From the NCBI GenBank assembly GCA_017303505.1, contig JAFLCP010000042.1:1-53179 (forward strand): 53,179 nt of DNA, read 5' to 3'. The DNA is from Planctomycetota bacterium (GTDB taxonomy: Bacteria; Planctomycetota; Planctomycetia; Pirellulales; Pirellulaceae). The position numbers and the translations under genes were made by a program. How positions within the stretch are numbered: the first letter of the stretch is position 1; each line of letters opens with the position of its first letter. This document shows positions 18,136 through 28,100 of the stretch, piece by piece. Below the pieces are notes generated by a model. That model was not told the DNA's origin and searched no databases. It saw only the letters and a list, made by a program, of their open reading frames with translations.

Positions 18136-21100
18136 ATGAGAATCAAATTCATCTTACTCACGTTGTGGATATCGTTAGCGATGATTGGCTGGAACTTGCC
18201 AATAATTCAAGGGCAAGAATTCGATTTAACCGTTCGTACTCAACAGCCGGTCCCACAGCACGAAACTCTATTTCTTTCGTTGGAGTCAACAGAGAAATGG
18301 AAGCCTCAAGAAACCGCAGTGATTGTGTGCGACGTATGGGATTATCACCACAGCTTGAATGCGGTGAAGCGGCTTGAAGAATTTGGACCGCGTCTAAACG
18401 AAGTTTTGAATGCCGCCCGCAGCAAAGGCATGACCATCATCCACTCCCCCAGTGATTGTATGGAAGCCTATCAAGACCACCCAGCTCGACGACGAGCGAA
18501 AGAGGCCCCAACAGCTTCCTATCGCCCGCACGAAATTGATGATTGGTGCTCTGCGCTTCCGAGCGAAAAAGGTAAGCCTTATCCGATCGATCAATCGGAT
18601 GGAGGGGCAGATGATGACGCCGAATCCGCTCAAAAATGGAGCCAGAAGTTAAAGGAGCTGGGGCGAAATCCGGGAACTCCTTGGCAAGCGCAATCAAAGC
18701 TTATCACCATCGATTCGGAACAAGATTTTATCTCTGACCGGGGTGGTGAAGTTTGGAATATTCTGGAGAGCCGTGGAATCAAGAACGTTATTTTGACGGG
18801 CGTTCACGTCAATATGTGCGTCCTTGGCCGACCATTTGGACTGCGGCAAATGGCTCGCAACGGAAAACGCGTTGTCCTTATGCGCGACATGACGGACGCT
18901 ATGTACAATCCGAAAGCTTGGCCTTATGTAAGCCATTTTCGCGGCAATGATTTGATCATCGACCACATCGAACGCTATGTTTGCCCAACCATCACGAGCT
19001 GCGATTTTCTTGCCGGTAAACCGTTTCAATTTTCAAACGACCAGCGCAGGAAACTAACTGTCGTCGTTTCGCCATCGGTTTTGGAATCGCAAGCGTGGAT
19101 TACAGACGTTATTGCCAATGACCTCCCCAAACATTTTGCACTGAACGTTACTCCCTGGACCAACAAAGTTCATGGCAACTATCCCACGCGTAACTCCGGC
19201 AACTTAGCGGACGGCTATTTTGTTCTGCTTTCCGAGCAGGACTTAACCGGCGACTCACTCAAGAAGTTCGAAGAGTTTCTACCACGCGGTGCGTCCCTAA
19301 TGACGATGCATAGCAAACTGAGAGAATTGTCGAATCCCGCGAAAAGGCAATTCGCTCTTACCGGCAATTTGCATGAACTAACTCTCAAGAATCCTCATGT
19401 GAGTTCTTTGACGGTCGAGCAAAAAAGCACCTTGTTGCAAATGCTCGGGACGGTAACGAAATCCGTTTTGGATGAGTCGGTTTTGAAATCAACTGCCGCT
19501 GTAGCGAAGCCGTACGTTGATCAATGGAATACTACCTCGATTCCTAGTTCGTATCATCAAATCTTGCGGGAAGCTGAAGCCGCTTCGAACAGTCCAGGTT
19601 GGTACCGGTGTGTCGTTAAGATTCCAGCGGAATGGGTGACCTCTAAACCGATCAGCCTTCAGTTTGCCGGTGAAAGAAATACCGGTGAAAGAGAATTAGG
19701 TGGAACGACCTGTTTCTTAAATGGACAAGAACTCAAGAGCGACAACGGTACCACCTTTCTAATCCCTGGCGACTGTATTCAGAAAGATGACCACAACGTA
19801 TTGGTGATTCGGGTGGCTGGTGCCGCGCAGGCTATCACTAGCTCGGTGAGCTTAGTGACCGCGAACAGTATCGAACTGCCTCTGGATGGAACCTGGCAGT
19901 TTCGCTTCGGAGACAATAAAGATTGGCAGAACATGCCGCTTCCAGCTAAGTTTGGTGGTGGCTCCGATATCGTCCACGCTCCTGCTGATCCGTTGTGGAC
20001 ACCGAGACCCGTCTCGCGTCCATTTGAATATACACCTGGCATTGAAGGCCCTGCCTGCGATCGCGCTGGCAATGTTTTAGCGGTAAACTATGCCAAGCAA
20101 GGTGCAATTGGTTTGACTCGACCCGATGGCACGAGCACTCTCTTTACAACGCTTCCCGAATCAAGTGTCGGCAATGGCATTCGCTTTGATGACCAAGGAA
20201 ATTTCTTTGTCGCCGATTACACGGAGCACAACATTCTTCACGTCGATCGGAATACTGGCGAAGCGCGAGTCTTTGCGCATGAAGACAAGATGAACCAACC
20301 GAATGATATTGCAATCGCCGACGATGGGACCTTATATGCGAGCGATCCGAACTGGGCGAACTCAACCGGCCAATTATGGCGGATCGATACCGACGGCAAA
20401 GTGACCCTCTTGGCCGACAACATGGGAACCACCAACGGTATCGAAGTGAGCCCTGACGGCAAAACGTTGTATGTGAATGAAAGTGCTCAACGCAATGTCT
20501 GGTCGTTCACCATTACCGCTGAAAAAACACTGACCGATAAGAAACTCTTGAAGAGTTTCGAAGACCATGGTTTTGACGGTATGCGAGCTGATGTGGATGG
20601 CAATCTATACATTACCCGACATGGTAAAGGGACCGTGGTGAAACTTTCGCCACAAGGTGAAGTTCTGAAGGAAATCCCTGTCTTGGGAAGCCGCCCCAGC
20701 AATATCTGTTTCGGGGGCCCTGATGGATGCACAGCCTATGTGACCGAAGTCGATTCATGTCGCTTGGTTTCATTTCGAGTCGATCGTCCAGGTCGAGAGT
20801 GGAAACCGAAACGCCAACTCATTATTCATGCCGACGACGCTGGCATGTCACACTCGGTGAATCGCGGCACCATTGAGGCAATGCAAACCGGAATCGTTAC
20901 CTCAGTGAGCATTATTACCCCTGCACCTTGGTTCAAGGAGTTCGCTAGATTTGCGAAAAACAATCCGCAATACGACTATGGTGTCCATCTAGCCTTGAAT
21001 TCGGAATGGGATGTGTACCGCTGGGGAAGCGCAGCCCCTGCTGATAAAGTTCCCAGCCTTCTGGATGAAGAAGGTTATCTATGGGACGGTGTCGCCCAAG

Positions 21101-21660
21101 TTGCCGAACACGCCAAAGCAGAAGAAGTTGAAATCGAACTCAAGGCTCAAATCGATAAAGCTCTTAAGTTTGGTGTGCCGGTTAGCCACATCGATACGCA
21201 CATGGGAGCCTTGATGAGTCGTCCTGATTTAATCGACGTGTATGTGAAAGTCGCCGTCGAATACAATCTTCCTTTGTTGTTTCTCGCAGATCGCGATGGC
21301 AGCCTGCGGCAAGCTTATCCGGCACTGAAGGATCGATTCGAAATGAATATTGGACGAATTCAAGATCGAAAGTTGCCACTCTTGGACCACTTGGTTCAAA
21401 TTTATGGTGGCGACGATTTGCCACAACGCAAACAAGAGTACCTGCGGGAGATCAGCGCGATTCCAAATGGACTTACCCAGTTGATTATCCATTGCGGAAT
21501 TGATAACGCTGAACTGCAAGCCATCACTTCGAGCTATCTCAGAAGAAACCAAGATCGAGTCTTATTTAGCGATCCCAAGACCCGAGAATTTTTAGATCGC
21601 CAAGGAATCGAGTTGACAACATGGGGAAAGATCCATCGAGCAACACTGAATACGCGCTAG
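18136..21660 (+). CDS. Secreted four-part fusion: cysteine hydrolase, jelly-roll-like, SMP-30 propeller, YdjC deacetylase
   Basis: A 1174-residue protein starting at the ATG at 18136, which gives a clean signal peptide (MRIKFILLTLWISLAMIGWN, cleavage near IQG-QE). Residues about 60-285 are an isochorismatase-like cysteine hydrolase with D66 in VIVCDVWD and the nucleophile C228 in TGVHVNMCVLG. About 300-455 is not recognised. About 460-590 resembles a galactose-binding jelly roll (SPGWYRCVVKIP, FLNGQEL, NVLVIRVAG). About 630-885 is an SMP-30/gluconolactonase propeller (IEGPACD, QPNDIAIADDG, NGIEVSPDGKTLYV, GFDGMRADVDGNLYI). About 893-1174 is a YdjC/ChbG deacetylase with HADDAG (D900, D901), GVHL (H951) and SHIDTHMG (H1018, H1022). 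Each motif set looks intact. A periplasmic multi-step breakdown of an amidated or acetylated sugar compound is inferred. No frameshift or stop separates the parts. Confidence 0.8.
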   Translation: MRIKFILLTLWISLAMIGWNLPIIQGQEFDLTVRTQQPVPQHETLFLSLESTEKWKPQETAVIVCDVWDYHHSLNAVKRLEEFGPRLNEVLNAARSKGMTIIHSPSDCMEAYQDHPARRRAKEAPTASYRPHEIDDWCSALPSEKGKPYPIDQSDGGADDDAESAQKWSQKLKELGRNPGTPWQAQSKLITIDSEQDFISDRGGEVWNILESRGIKNVILTGVHVNMCVLGRPFGLRQMARNGKRVVLMRDMTDAMYNPKAWPYVSHFRGNDLIIDHIERYVCPTITSCDFLAGKPFQFSNDQRRKLTVVVSPSVLESQAWITDVIANDLPKHFALNVTPWTNKVHGNYPTRNSGNLADGYFVLLSEQDLTGDSLKKFEEFLPRGASLMTMHSKLRELSNPAKRQFALTGNLHELTLKNPHVSSLTVEQKSTLLQMLGTVTKSVLDESVLKSTAAVAKPYVDQWNTTSIPSSYHQILREAEAASNSPGWYRCVVKIPAEWVTSKPISLQFAGERNTGERELGGTTCFLNGQELKSDNGTTFLIPGDCIQKDDHNVLVIRVAGAAQAITSSVSLVTANSIELPLDGTWQFRFGDNKDWQNMPLPAKFGGGSDIVHAPADPLWTPRPVSRPFEYTPGIEGPACDRAGNVLAVNYAKQGAIGLTRPDGTSTLFTTLPESSVGNGIRFDDQGNFFVADYTEHNILHVDRNTGEARVFAHEDKMNQPNDIAIADDGTLYASDPNWANSTGQLWRIDTDGKVTLLADNMGTTNGIEVSPDGKTLYVNESAQRNVWSFTITAEKTLTDKKLLKSFEDHGFDGMRADVDGNLYITRHGKGTVVKLSPQGEVLKEIPVLGSRPSNICFGGPDGCTAYVTEVDSCRLVSFRVDRPGREWKPKRQLIIHADDAGMSHSVNRGTIEAMQTGIVTSVSIITPAPWFKEFARFAKNNPQYDYGVHLALNSEWDVYRWGSAAPADKVPSLLDEEGYLWDGVAQVAEHAKAEEVEIELKAQIDKALKFGVPVSHIDTHMGALMSRPDLIDVYVKVAVEYNLPLLFLADRDGSLRQAYPALKDRFEMNIGRIQDRKLPLLDHLVQIYGGDDLPQRKQEYLREISAIPNGLTQLIIHCGIDNAELQAITSSYLRRNQDRVLFSDPKTREFLDRQGIELTTWGKIHRATLNTR

Positions 21661-21667
21661 ATCGAGA

Positions 21668-22015
21668 TTAGGAAGCCGCAAATTTGATTTCAATGCGTCC
21701 TTCGATTTCTCGAACATCGAAGGTACGCAGCATCTTCCGTTTTGTCAGGATATTCTCCCCGTTTTCAATGTTGTATTGCCAACCATGCCAGGGACAAGTG
21801 ACACACGTCTTGTCCAAAGCCCCCTTGGCAATTGGCCCACCCTGATGGGCACATATTCCGTCAACAGCGTACAGCTTTCCATCTTGCCGGAAGACGGCTA
21901 CCACATCGCTTCCCACAAGAAACTCGACACCCTGTTTTTCTCCCACATCGGTCGACTTGCCGACGCTCTCCCATCGCCCCGCTTCGTTGGCGCTATTGTC
22001 TGAAGAATTCAACAT
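21668..22015 (-). CDS. Rieske [2Fe-2S] ferredoxin-like protein
   Basis: A 115-residue soluble Rieske protein of the NirD/BphF type. The cluster ligands are visible as C55 and H57 in CAHQGG and C74 and H77 in CPWHGWQYN, with the usual 16-residue spacing. It lacks a signal peptide or membrane anchor, so it is cytoplasmic, and probably passes electrons to an oxygenase or reductase. No such partner is adjacent: the gene stands alone, convergent with the large fusion gene and seven bases from its stop. The physiological role cannot be read from the context. Confidence 0.92.
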   Translation of the reverse strand: MLNSSDNSANEAGRWESVGKSTDVGEKQGVEFLVGSDVVAVFRQDGKLYAVDGICAHQGGPIAKGALDKTCVTCPWHGWQYNIENGENILTKRKMLRTFDVREIEGRIEIKFAAS

Positions 22016-22282
22016 TTAAAGAGCTCTTTTCCGCTATTCAGCACCCCAGATCCAACTCCGACCAAATCACGTTTTCGGTACCATGTCGACGATCACCATA
22101 ATCTGCCCCAAGATTCTACCAGCTTATCCAATCTAGCTACGATGGGTGACAATTTAGCACAGTGTCCACTGGGTAACTTTGGACAAAAGCATTAGAATTT
22201 CGAATGGAAGGATGGAGCCCTGAACTAAAGTCGTTTTGAGTTCCGGCGCCATCGTTATGTTTGTCAGGGAAAGGTCGGCAAC

Positions 22283-25018
22283 GTGAAAGCAATGTTTAAG
22301 GCTGGATTTGCGGCATGGGTCGCGTTAGCGTCCTTATTGCCCGCCATGGGAAGAGCTGAGGAGAAGATGCCCACGAAGATTACGTCCATTGAAGGGATTA
22401 GCGAGTATCGACTCGAGAATGGCGTTCAAGTTCTCTTGTTTCCCGATACGAGCAAGTCGACAGTAACGGTCAATATGACCGTGCTGGTCGGATCGCGACA
22501 CGAAGGCTATGGTGAAGCGGGTATGGCTCATTTGCTTGAGCACATGCTCTTTAAGGGAACCCCTACTCACACCAATATTCCCAAAGAATTACAAGATCGC
22601 GGGGCCCGCTTCAACGGCACAACATGGTTGGATCGAACCAACTATTATGAAACGCTGCCAGCCGAAGGCGATAACCTCGAATTCGCGTTGCGACTCGAGT
22701 CGGACCGACTCGTCAACAGCAAGATTTTGGCAGAAGACTTGGCATCCGAATTCAGTGTGGTGCGCAGCGAGTTTGAACGAGGTGAAAACTCTCCGCAACG
22801 CGTGCTCATGCAACGCGTCCAAGCGGCAGCTTTCGAATGGCACAACTATGGAAAGTCGACTATCGGCAATCGTAGCGATATCGAACGCGTTCCAGTGCCG
22901 AACTTGCGGAACTTCTACAAAAAGTACTACCGTCCTGATAACGTCATGCTGGTGGTGGCTGGAAAGTTCAAAACCGAAGAAGCTCTAGCCTTGATCCAAA
23001 AGTACTTCGGAGTCGTCAAAAATCCTGACGCTCCTTTGGAAAACACCTACACGGTAGAACCACCCCAAGATGGCGAGCGCCTTGTCGTTCTGCGTCGCGT
23101 CGGTGATTCGCAGCTCTTAAGCTCCGCCTATCACATCCCTAGCGGTGGACATCCAGACTATCCAGCCATCGAAGTATTGGCCAACATCTTTGGAACCGAA
23201 CCTGCTGGGCGTCTCTATAAGAATTTGGTTCAAACCAAACTCGCCAGCAATGTCAGCTCATTTTCATTTTCGCTGCACGATCCGGGTATGATTATGTTCG
23301 GAGCTGAAATCCCCAAGGATGCTTCGCTCGAAGCGGCTCAAGCAGCCTACCTGGAAACGATTGAAGGCGTGGCAAAAGCTCCGATTCAGGCTGAAGAAGT
23401 AAACCGAGCCAAGACTCAAATTTTGAAGGATCGCGAATTGCGAGCCTCAAACACCACACAAATCGCCATTGAATTGAGCGACTGGGGTGCACAAGGGGAT
23501 TGGCGTCTCTACTTCTTGTTCCGCGATCGAATCGAATCGATCAAAGTTGAAGACGTACAACGCGTTGCCGAAACCTATCTTGTTCGCAACAACCGCACCT
23601 TGGGACAGTTTATTCCAGCGGACAAATCTGAACGCGTATCGGTCCCCGATCGCCCCGTTCTTTCTGATGTACTCGCCGACTACAAGGGTCGCGGAGATAT
23701 GGAAGAAGGCGAAGAATTCGATTCATCGCCCATGGCAATCGAAGCTCGTACCGAACGCGGTACTCTGATCGATGGCATTCAATATGCGATGCTTGCCAAG
23801 AAAACTCGCGGCAACACCGTGAACTTGACTCTCAATCTTCGCTATGGTGACGAAACATCTCTGCGTGGATTGGTCACTGCCAGCGAAATTCTCCCTGATT
23901 TGATGTTGCGTGGTACTGTTAAGTTGGACTACCAACAATTGCAGGACAAACTCGATGAATTGAGAACTCAAATTCGCGGTAGCGGCACCACCGGCTTGCT
24001 TACCATTTCCTTGCAGACCAAACGCCAATACCTCGAAGAATTGATTCCGCTGCTGGGAGATATTCTCCGTCAACCTCGAATGGATGCTGAAGAATTTGAA
24101 GTGCTTCGTCGTCAGTATATCACCTCTGCCGAAAGCCAATTGTCGGAACCGCAAGCCCTGGCTCCTAACGCCTTGGTTCGGGCGCTGAACAAGTTCGACA
24201 AAGACGATGTGCGTTACATTCCAACTCCAGAAGAAGAAGTCGAACTTTATAAGAATGTAAAGGTAGAAGACATTCGCAACATTCACGCGCAATACTTGAG
24301 CAGTCAAGCGGGTGAAGTGGTGGTCGTCGGTGACTTCGATATCGCCTCCTTGAAAGAGCAGCTCACCAAGGCGCTCTTCAAATGGAAATCCGATATCGCA
24401 TACAGCCGCATCGCAACCACTGTCGATACCAAAGTTCCAGGCGAGACTATTGTTGTGCTTACACCCGATAAGGCCAACGCAGTCTATTATGCTGGTGAGC
24501 AGTTCGAGATGACCGATTCGGATCCACAGTATCCCGCTATGGTTGTCGCAAACTTTGTCTTTGGTTCCGGTGCTTTGGCATCGCGACTTGGTGATCGCGT
24601 TCGACAAAAAGAAGGTCTTTCTTACGGCGTGAGCTCGGGCTTCAATGCCCATCCTATCGATCCGCGAGCGAGCTTGACGTTGGTAGCAATCGCGAACCCA
24701 GCCAACCGCGATAAACTGGTGGATGTCATCGCCGAGGAATTCGATCTGTTGGTGAATAAAGGTATCACCGAAGAAGAACTCGCACGGGCAAAACAAGGTA
24801 TCTTGCAAAGCAATGCGGTTAGCCGAACCAGTGATGGTGCGATTGCATCACAATTGGCCGGTACGATTTTCGCGAAACGAACCATGGAGTATCAAGCCAA
24901 TCTTGAGAAGTCCATTAGTGAGCTCACAGTTGATCAAGTGAACGCGGCCCTCAAAAAGTTCTGGGATCGAAAACGGCTGGTCATCGTGACAGCTGGTGAC
25001 TTTCCCAAGGAAAAATAG
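22283..25018 (+). CDS. M16 family metallopeptidase (two-domain), exported
   Basis: A 911-residue pitrilysin-family protein. The GTG at 22283 follows a GGAAAGG sequence and opens a signal peptide (MKAMFKAGFAAWVALASLLP, cleavage near RAE). The N-terminal M16 domain has the inverted zinc motif HLLEH (residues 83-87) and a third ligand near E163 (VRSEFERGE). Domains continue through ARG/SYG-type segments (LLSSAYHIPSGG; KEGLSYGVSSGF) to residue 911. The second M16 half (from about 490) has no HxxEH, as expected for the structural half of the pair. The two halves in one chain should form the closed clam-shell peptidase by themselves. The gene is preceded by 267 bases without features and ends in strong terminators. 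Confidence 0.93.
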   Translation: MKAMFKAGFAAWVALASLLPAMGRAEEKMPTKITSIEGISEYRLENGVQVLLFPDTSKSTVTVNMTVLVGSRHEGYGEAGMAHLLEHMLFKGTPTHTNIPKELQDRGARFNGTTWLDRTNYYETLPAEGDNLEFALRLESDRLVNSKILAEDLASEFSVVRSEFERGENSPQRVLMQRVQAAAFEWHNYGKSTIGNRSDIERVPVPNLRNFYKKYYRPDNVMLVVAGKFKTEEALALIQKYFGVVKNPDAPLENTYTVEPPQDGERLVVLRRVGDSQLLSSAYHIPSGGHPDYPAIEVLANIFGTEPAGRLYKNLVQTKLASNVSSFSFSLHDPGMIMFGAEIPKDASLEAAQAAYLETIEGVAKAPIQAEEVNRAKTQILKDRELRASNTTQIAIELSDWGAQGDWRLYFLFRDRIESIKVEDVQRVAETYLVRNNRTLGQFIPADKSERVSVPDRPVLSDVLADYKGRGDMEEGEEFDSSPMAIEARTERGTLIDGIQYAMLAKKTRGNTVNLTLNLRYGDETSLRGLVTASEILPDLMLRGTVKLDYQQLQDKLDELRTQIRGSGTTGLLTISLQTKRQYLEELIPLLGDILRQPRMDAEEFEVLRRQYITSAESQLSEPQALAPNALVRALNKFDKDDVRYIPTPEEEVELYKNVKVEDIRNIHAQYLSSQAGEVVVVGDFDIASLKEQLTKALFKWKSDIAYSRIATTVDTKVPGETIVVLTPDKANAVYYAGEQFEMTDSDPQYPAMVVANFVFGSGALASRLGDRVRQKEGLSYGVSSGFNAHPIDPRASLTLVAIANPANRDKLVDVIAEEFDLLVNKGITEEELARAKQGILQSNAVSRTSDGAIASQLAGTIFAKRTMEYQANLEKSISELTVDQVNAALKKFWDRKRLVIVTAGDFPKEK

Positions 25019-25024
25019 GCGCTA

Positions 25025-25047
25025 AATCGCTCCGATTCGGAGCGATT
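25025..25047 (+). terminator. Hairpin after the M16 peptidase gene
   Basis: A perfect inverted repeat AATCGCTCCGA (25025-25035) and its complement (25037-25047), running into TTTTGG. It starts seven bases after the M16 stop and is probably the primary terminator. Confidence 0.7.
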
Positions 25048-25068
25048 TTGGTCGAAATAAAAGCGATC

Positions 25069-25124
25069 GAGCTGGCTTGCAGCGGAATTCTCAAAATTCC
25101 ATTGCAAAGCCAGCTCTTTTTTTT
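25069..25124 (+). terminator. Second, long rho-independent terminator
   Basis: The arms GAGCTGGCTT (from 25069) and AAGCCAGCTC (to 25116) enclose an inner GGAATT/AATTCC pairing, and the stem is followed by eight T residues at 25117-25124. It backs up the hairpin at 25025 and separates the M16 gene from the next gene. Confidence 0.85.
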
Positions 25125-25132
25125 GCTATAAT
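25102..25132 (+). promoter_or_regulatory. Candidate promoter of the PVC dehydrogenase gene
   Basis: A perfect TATAAT at 25127-25132 directly follows the terminator T-run. TTGCAA at 25102-25107, inside the terminator arm, is the only near -35 match, but the 19-base spacer is long. It lies 64 bases upstream of the start codon. Confidence 0.4.
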
Positions 25133-25195
25133 CGAACTCCGCTCCCGCCTACATCGTCCTCACTCTCCCTTCTTTTCGACATCAGGATTTGCAGC

Positions 25196-28100
25196 ATGCG
25201 CTGTCGATTTCTCGACTATCGGTCCTTAGTTCAGATTGCGACCTTTGGCTTGGTGATTTTTTCCGTTACGTGGAACCTTCGAGCCCAAGAAGAGTTTGAA
25301 GTCTATGACAATGAGCCGTCGCAAGTTCCTCGCATGACTCCCCAAGAAGCGGTTCAGAATTGGAAACTTCCCAAGGGTTTCTCCGTTTCTTTATTCGCAG
25401 AAGAACCAAACGTTCAACAACCGATCTCCATGTGCTGGGATGCCCAAGGTAGGATGTGGGTTGTAGAGAACTACACCTACGCAGATGCCCAAACCAACTT
25501 TGACTTGCGGATGCGCGATCGTGTCGTGGTCTTCACCGATACCAATCGCGATGGTCGATTTGATCAACGCGCTGTCTTTTGGGATCAAGGTCAACGCGTC
25601 ACCAGTATTGAAGTGGGACTTGATGGTGTATGGCTATTGGCCGCACCTAATCTGTTGTTCATTGCCGACAAGAATCAAGACTTAGTTCCTGACGGCGATC
25701 CCACTGTGATTCTCGATGGCTTTGATGCAGATCGCGTACGTCACAATCTCGTTAACGGTTTGCGTTGGGGACCTGACGGTTGGCTGTATGGACGGCATGG
25801 CATTTTGGCTACCAGTTTCGTAGGTGCCCCTGGAACCGAGCGGGCTTCACGTGTTCCCATCAATTGTGGTGTTTGGCGATATCATCCGACCGCCAAGAAA
25901 TTCGAAGCCTACACACATGGCACCACGAATCCGTGGGGCATGGATTGGAACGACAACGGCGAGCTCTTCTTTATCAACACCGTCATCGGCCATCTGTGGC
26001 AAGCCATTCCCGGCGCTCATGTCGAACGAATGTACGGTGAGGATTTGAATCCTTACGCCTTCAAACTAATTCCGCAAACCGCTGACCACGTACATTGGGA
26101 CTCTGCAAATGAGAAATGGGCCGATATCCGCAAGTTGGGTGTTACCGACGCCACAGACAAAGCAGGTGGTGGACACGCTCATTGCGGCCTCATGTTTTAT
26201 TTGGGAGGCAATTGGCCCTCAGAATATCGCGACGAACTCTTCACCTTGAATTTGCACGGTCGGCGCATCAATCAAGATCATATCGAGCGCCAAGGTGCTG
26301 CGTTTGTGGGCCTCCACCGTCCCGACTTTGCCTTCGCTCCCGATCCGTGGTTCCGTCCTATCGATCTCCTGTACGGTCCCGATGGAGCGGTGTACGTTCT
26401 CGATTGGTCCGATGCAGGAGAATGCCATGAGAACGATGGAGTGCATCGTCACAGCGGTCGCATATTCCGCATTGCCTACGATTCAGCTCAGAAATCAGCG
26501 AGCCAGAAATCATTGGGTGCAGACATTCCCGATCTGAACAAACTAACTTCACTGCAATTGGCCGAACTCTATCAACATGAAAATGAATGGTACGTACGTC
26601 AGTCGCGTCAATTGCTCGCGACACGAACTGCTGCGGGCGAAGACATGCAAGCCGTCTCCTCCTTCTTTTCGAAAGAACTAGCCAATACCAAACTTCCCAC
26701 GCGTTTACGCCTCCGAGCTATGTGGGGCTTGAATACTGTCGGAAGTATTGGCGTGAATGTACTCACGGAATTGATGCAAGCCCCCGATGAGGCTCTAGCT
26801 GCTGGCGCTCTAAGGCTTGCCATCGACCAATGTGTGCTTCAACCAGCCTTACATAACGAATTGCTCGAATCATTTATTCAAACCGCACAATCGACCAAGT
26901 CCTCGTTGGTACAACTCTACCTCGCATCTGCTTTGCAATACACACATGGCGAACGATGGTGGACACTTGCCGAGACGCTAGTTGGTCAGTCACAACTAAG
27001 TGACGACCGAACCTATCCATTGCTAGTTTGGTATGGCGTGGAACGCTCGATTGCACAATCTCCGGATCGAGCCCTGACCTTGGTTCAAAAGTCGAAACTT
27101 CCGATTGTCACCTCGTTTATTGTTCGCCGCATTGGACTCGATGTGGATCAATGGTCAGCGCCGTTGGATGCCATCCTCGCTTGGGCAGCTACAAGCGACT
27201 CGGACAATCAAGCAGCAGTTGTGGAAGGGCTTAGCCAGGCCGCTACAGGTCGCGTGAAATTTCCTCCGCTACCAGCTTGGATCGCATTTGCCAAGAAAGT
27301 TGAAAACGTCAACGACGGAAAGCTGAAACCAAAATTATTGGAAATTGGCTTATTACTCGGTGAGGGACGAAACGTTTCTGAGTTGATGAAAATGATCACG
27401 GACGGAAATGTGGAGCTCCCTGTCCGTCGTCAGGCGATCACGGCTCTGGCTCGTCAACGTTCTGCTGGCCTACGCGAGTTGCTGATCAATTTAATCGGCG
27501 ATCGTGACCTCGGTGTTACAGCGCTCGACGCATTGTCAATTGTTGGTAACGATGACGATGCCAAACGAATTATTGACTCATTCAATAACCTTCATCCTGC
27601 AGCCAAAGAAGCCGCTATTCGCTTGCTTGCCGCGCGCAAGAACAATGCTGACCTACTCCTGCAAGCGCTTTCGGAAAACAAGATTGCCCGCGACAACATC
27701 CAAGCTACGACATTGAGACAGTTGCAAGTTCTCGGTGACGAAGCGTGGAATAAGCGCATCGTCGCACTTTTCCCCGAATCCAATTCGTTGACGGAAGACA
27801 AACGTCAACGGATGGTCGCATTGCACGAAATGCTCTCAAAGTCTGACAACTCCACAGGCAATGCTGCTCGCGGACGCAAACTTTTCGACGCCAGTTGCGC
27901 GAAATGCCACCGACTCTTTGGTGCAGGCGGTCAAGTTGGGCCGGAACTTACCGGAAGCCAACGTTCCAACTTGCATTACCTCATCGAGAACATTGTTGAG
28001 CCTAGCGCTCAATTGGCAGACACCTACCGTCTCTCGATTATTCGCTTAGATGACGGACGTGTTTTAATGGGGGTAGTCTTGCAAAAGAATGAACAAACCC

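Noticed and set aside
23723-24808. 361-codon open frame antisense to the M16 peptidase gene
   Set aside because: It lies entirely within a gene with clear motifs on the other strand, has no recognisable domain, and its long length is explained by codon use of the sense gene.
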